The notes below the pieces were generated by a model that saw only the letters and a program-made list of their open reading frames with translations, was not told the DNA's origin and searched no databases. From NCBI GenBank assembly GCA_021156245.1, contig JAJNBO010000115.1, forward strand, positions 1-7,434: a stretch of 7,434 nucleotides of DNA, read 5' to 3'. Source of the stretch: Ramlibacter sp. (GTDB lineage: Bacteria; Pseudomonadota; Gammaproteobacteria; Burkholderiales; Burkholderiaceae_C). A program made the position numbers and the translations under genes. Positions 6,010 to 7,434 of the stretch are shown here, one piece after another (positions within the stretch are counted from its first letter, which is position 1; the number at the start of each line of letters is the position of its first letter).

Positions 6010-7122
6010 ATGAACAGTATCGACCGCAGTACGTCGAACGAAGCGCCGGAGGTGCGCGTTCCCCTCGGCGCAATCAAAGGACGCGGAACGGCCACGCGGT
6101 CCCCGCACCGGTTCGAGCGCGACCTGCGTGAGGGCTTCGACGACGGCTGGGAGCCCAACGAAGAAGGTGGGGAAGGCGTTCCGCACACCGAGGTGATCTG
6201 GGAGACGGCGCGCAGCATCATCGCCACCAACGACTCGCCGGACATCCACTTCGGGCAGTCCATCAATCCGTACCGGGGCTGCGAGCATGGCTGCATCTAC
6301 TGCTATGCACGCCCCACGCACAGCTACCTGAACCTGTCACCCGGGCTGGACTTTGAAACCAAGATCATCGCGAAGCGCAATGCCGTGGACCTGCTGCGGC
6401 ACGAGATCGGTCGCAAGGGCTATCGCCCCGAGCTGATCGCGATCGGCACCGCAACCGACTGCTACCAGCCGGTGGAGCGCGAGCTGCGCCTCACGCGCGA
6501 CGTCATCGAGGTGCTGAAGGAAGCGCGGCACCCGGTCGCGCTGGTGACCAAGTCGAGCGGCGTGGAGCGGGACATCGATTTGCTGGCGCCCATGGCCGCG
6601 CAGAACCTCGCGGCGGTATACGTGACCATCACCACGCTCGACGCGGATCTTGCGCGCAAGCTGGAGCCGCGCGCCGCCGCGCCGCACCGCAGGCTGCGCA
6701 TCCTGAAAACGCTGGCCGAGAGCGGCATTCCGTGCGGGGTCAGCCTCGCGCCGCAGATCCCCTTCCTGAACGACGACATGGAGCAGGTGCTGGAAGCGGC
6801 CTGGGAGGCGGGCGCGCGCGAGGCCTTCTATCACGTGATCCGGCTGCCATGGGAGGTGGCGCCGCTGTTCCGGCAATGGCTGCAGACGCACTATCCGCAG
6901 CGCGCCGACCGCGTGATGCACCGCATCCAGGAAATGCGCGGCGGCAAGGACTACGACAGCGACTTCGCCACGCGCATGAAGGGCACCGGCACCTGGGCCG
7001 AGCTGATCGGGCAGCGCTTTCGCAAGACGGCAGGGCGCATCGGCTTCAATGCCAAGAAGACGGTCTTTGCGACGGATCTCTTCCGGCCGCCGGGGCCGGC
7101 AGGTCAGGCCGCCCTGTTCTGA
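6010..7122 (+). CDS. PA0069-type radical SAM protein (spore photoproduct lyase-like fold, function unknown)
   Basis: A 370-residue cytoplasmic protein. The motif NPYRGCEHGCIYCYARP (86-102) gives the CxxxCxxC triad Cys91, Cys95, Cys98 that binds the [4Fe-4S] cluster and S-adenosylmethionine; the Tyr after CIYC is usual for this group. GTATDCYQPVE (146-156) and later strands such as VYVTITTLD (203-211) and GVSLAPQIPFLND (243-255) fit the radical SAM partial barrel. The overall layout resembles the PA0069 family within COG1533 (SplB-like), whose substrate I cannot state. Besides the triad only Cys151 and Cys242 remain, so no second cysteine-rich cluster domain is present. The N-terminal 80 residues are polar and probably an extension. 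ATG 6010 is preferred to TTG 5992 or GTG 5995 because the candidate -10 box overlaps those codons. It is divergent from the oxidase operon and convergent with the last gene. Confidence 0.9.
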   Translation: MNSIDRSTSNEAPEVRVPLGAIKGRGTATRSPHRFERDLREGFDDGWEPNEEGGEGVPHTEVIWETARSIIATNDSPDIHFGQSINPYRGCEHGCIYCYARPTHSYLNLSPGLDFETKIIAKRNAVDLLRHEIGRKGYRPELIAIGTATDCYQPVERELRLTRDVIEVLKEARHPVALVTKSSGVERDIDLLAPMAAQNLAAVYVTITTLDADLARKLEPRAAAPHRRLRILKTLAESGIPCGVSLAPQIPFLNDDMEQVLEAAWEAGAREAFYHVIRLPWEVAPLFRQWLQTHYPQRADRVMHRIQEMRGGKDYDSDFATRMKGTGTWAELIGQRFRKTAGRIGFNAKKTVFATDLFRPPGPAGQAALF

Positions 7123-7146
7123 GGCCCTGGAGCCGGTGTGCCTCAG
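7119..7146. terminator. Stem-loop spanning the stop codons of two convergent genes
   Basis: CTGAGGC (7119-7125) pairs perfectly with GCCTCAG (7140-7146) around a 14-nt loop. The left arm contains the plus-strand stop and the right arm the minus-strand stop. There is no T-run on either side, so if it terminates transcription it does so weakly or by another mechanism. It might also protect 3' ends. Confidence 0.35.
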
Positions 7147-7434
7147 GCCAGCACGATGCCGGCGATGAGCACCAGGCCCGCGAGGAAGGCGCCCGCCATG
7201 TTGGCGCGCATCTGCGCCGGCCCGGGCAGCCGCCGCATCGACATGTTCCACACGGTGACGATCGGCACGAGGCCCAGCACCAGCACGAGCGCCAGCACCT
7301 GCCAGCGCATGAAGCTGGCCCACGCCGGCAGCAGGGCGCGCGAGGGCGCCTGCCACAAGGTTTCGATCGGGAGTTGCTGGCTCCAGAGCCCGCAGGCCAT
7401 GAGGGTGGCGGCAAGCAGGAACAGGGTGACGGTG
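7143..7434 (-). CDS. C-terminal part of a small membrane protein (partial, cut by the window edge)
   Basis: At least 96 residues are open from the right edge to TGA 7145-7143. I do not recognise the family. Three hydrophobic stretches are visible: TVTLFLLAATLMACGLW at the edge, MRWQVLALVLVLGLVPIVTVW in the middle, and a final segment MAGAFLAGLVLIAGIVLA that ends the protein. A basic loop (MRRLPGPAQMR) separates the last two and should be cytoplasmic. The ATG at 7400 is unlikely to be the start because the hydrophobic segment continues in frame upstream of it; the true start lies outside the window. It converges on the radical SAM gene with 20 bp between the stops. Confidence 0.6.
   Translation of the reverse strand, partial: TVTLFLLAATLMACGLWSQQLPIETLWQAPSRALLPAWASFMRWQVLALVLVLGLVPIVTVWNMSMRRLPGPAQMRANMAGAFLAGLVLIAGIVLA

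Noticed and set aside
5335..6321. Extending the regulator upstream beyond 5904 to the far in-frame start at 6321, or to an ATG at 6000
   Set aside because: The extension would translate the A+T-rich dyad and the antisense of the radical SAM gene. The family N-terminus fits MALQDHLPPL at 5904.

Overview
The window is G+C-rich, with strongly G/C-biased third codon positions in every gene. It looks like chromosomal DNA of a betaproteobacterium, most likely Burkholderiales/Comamonadaceae. I infer this from the gene set and protein style (short-Q-loop cytochrome bd with a GbsR/MarR-type regulator, and a PA0069-type radical SAM protein), not from a database search. I see no insertion sequence, prophage, CRISPR array, tRNA or rRNA. 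Gene packing is dense, and only two gaps exceed 50 bp (1053-1132 and 5905-6009).

Layout. Plus strand, 1-2934: the last 21 codons of an unidentified gene; a flavin-dependent nitronate monooxygenase-family oxidoreductase (75-1052); an 80-bp gap with a 16-bp perfect palindrome; then a tight pair of unrecognised genes. The first of the pair is a 493-residue, apparently all-beta protein. The second is a 104-residue protein with a four-cysteine zinc ribbon and one membrane helix. Minus strand, 5904-2922: a three-gene operon running regulator, cydA, cydB. It encodes a cysteine-free GbsR/MarR-type repressor and the two subunits of a cyanide-insensitive-type cytochrome bd quinol oxidase. Its last gene overlaps the zinc-ribbon gene tail to tail by 13 bp. 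Plus strand, 6010-7122: a PA0069-type radical SAM protein, divergent from the regulator. Minus strand, 7434-7143: the C-terminal part of an unrecognised small membrane protein that runs off the window.

How they work together. CydA and CydB form the membrane quinol:O2 oxidoreductase. The regulator is the first gene of the operon, with 2 nt between its stop and the cydA start. A 28-bp A+T-rich dyad (12 of 14 base pairs symmetric) sits 25 bp upstream of its start codon, so the simplest model is an autoregulated repressor controlling its own operon. The same 105-bp gap carries a candidate promoter for the radical SAM gene. That promoter's spacing predicts a transcript starting at or next to the ATG (leaderless).

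Most noteworthy: the dyad operator, the two-gene unknown module whose large member carries a zinc-ribbon-like knuckle with the cysteines replaced, and the predicted leaderless radical SAM transcript. Most of the window is otherwise ordinary housekeeping and respiratory sequence, and I see no clear evidence of a wholly new system.
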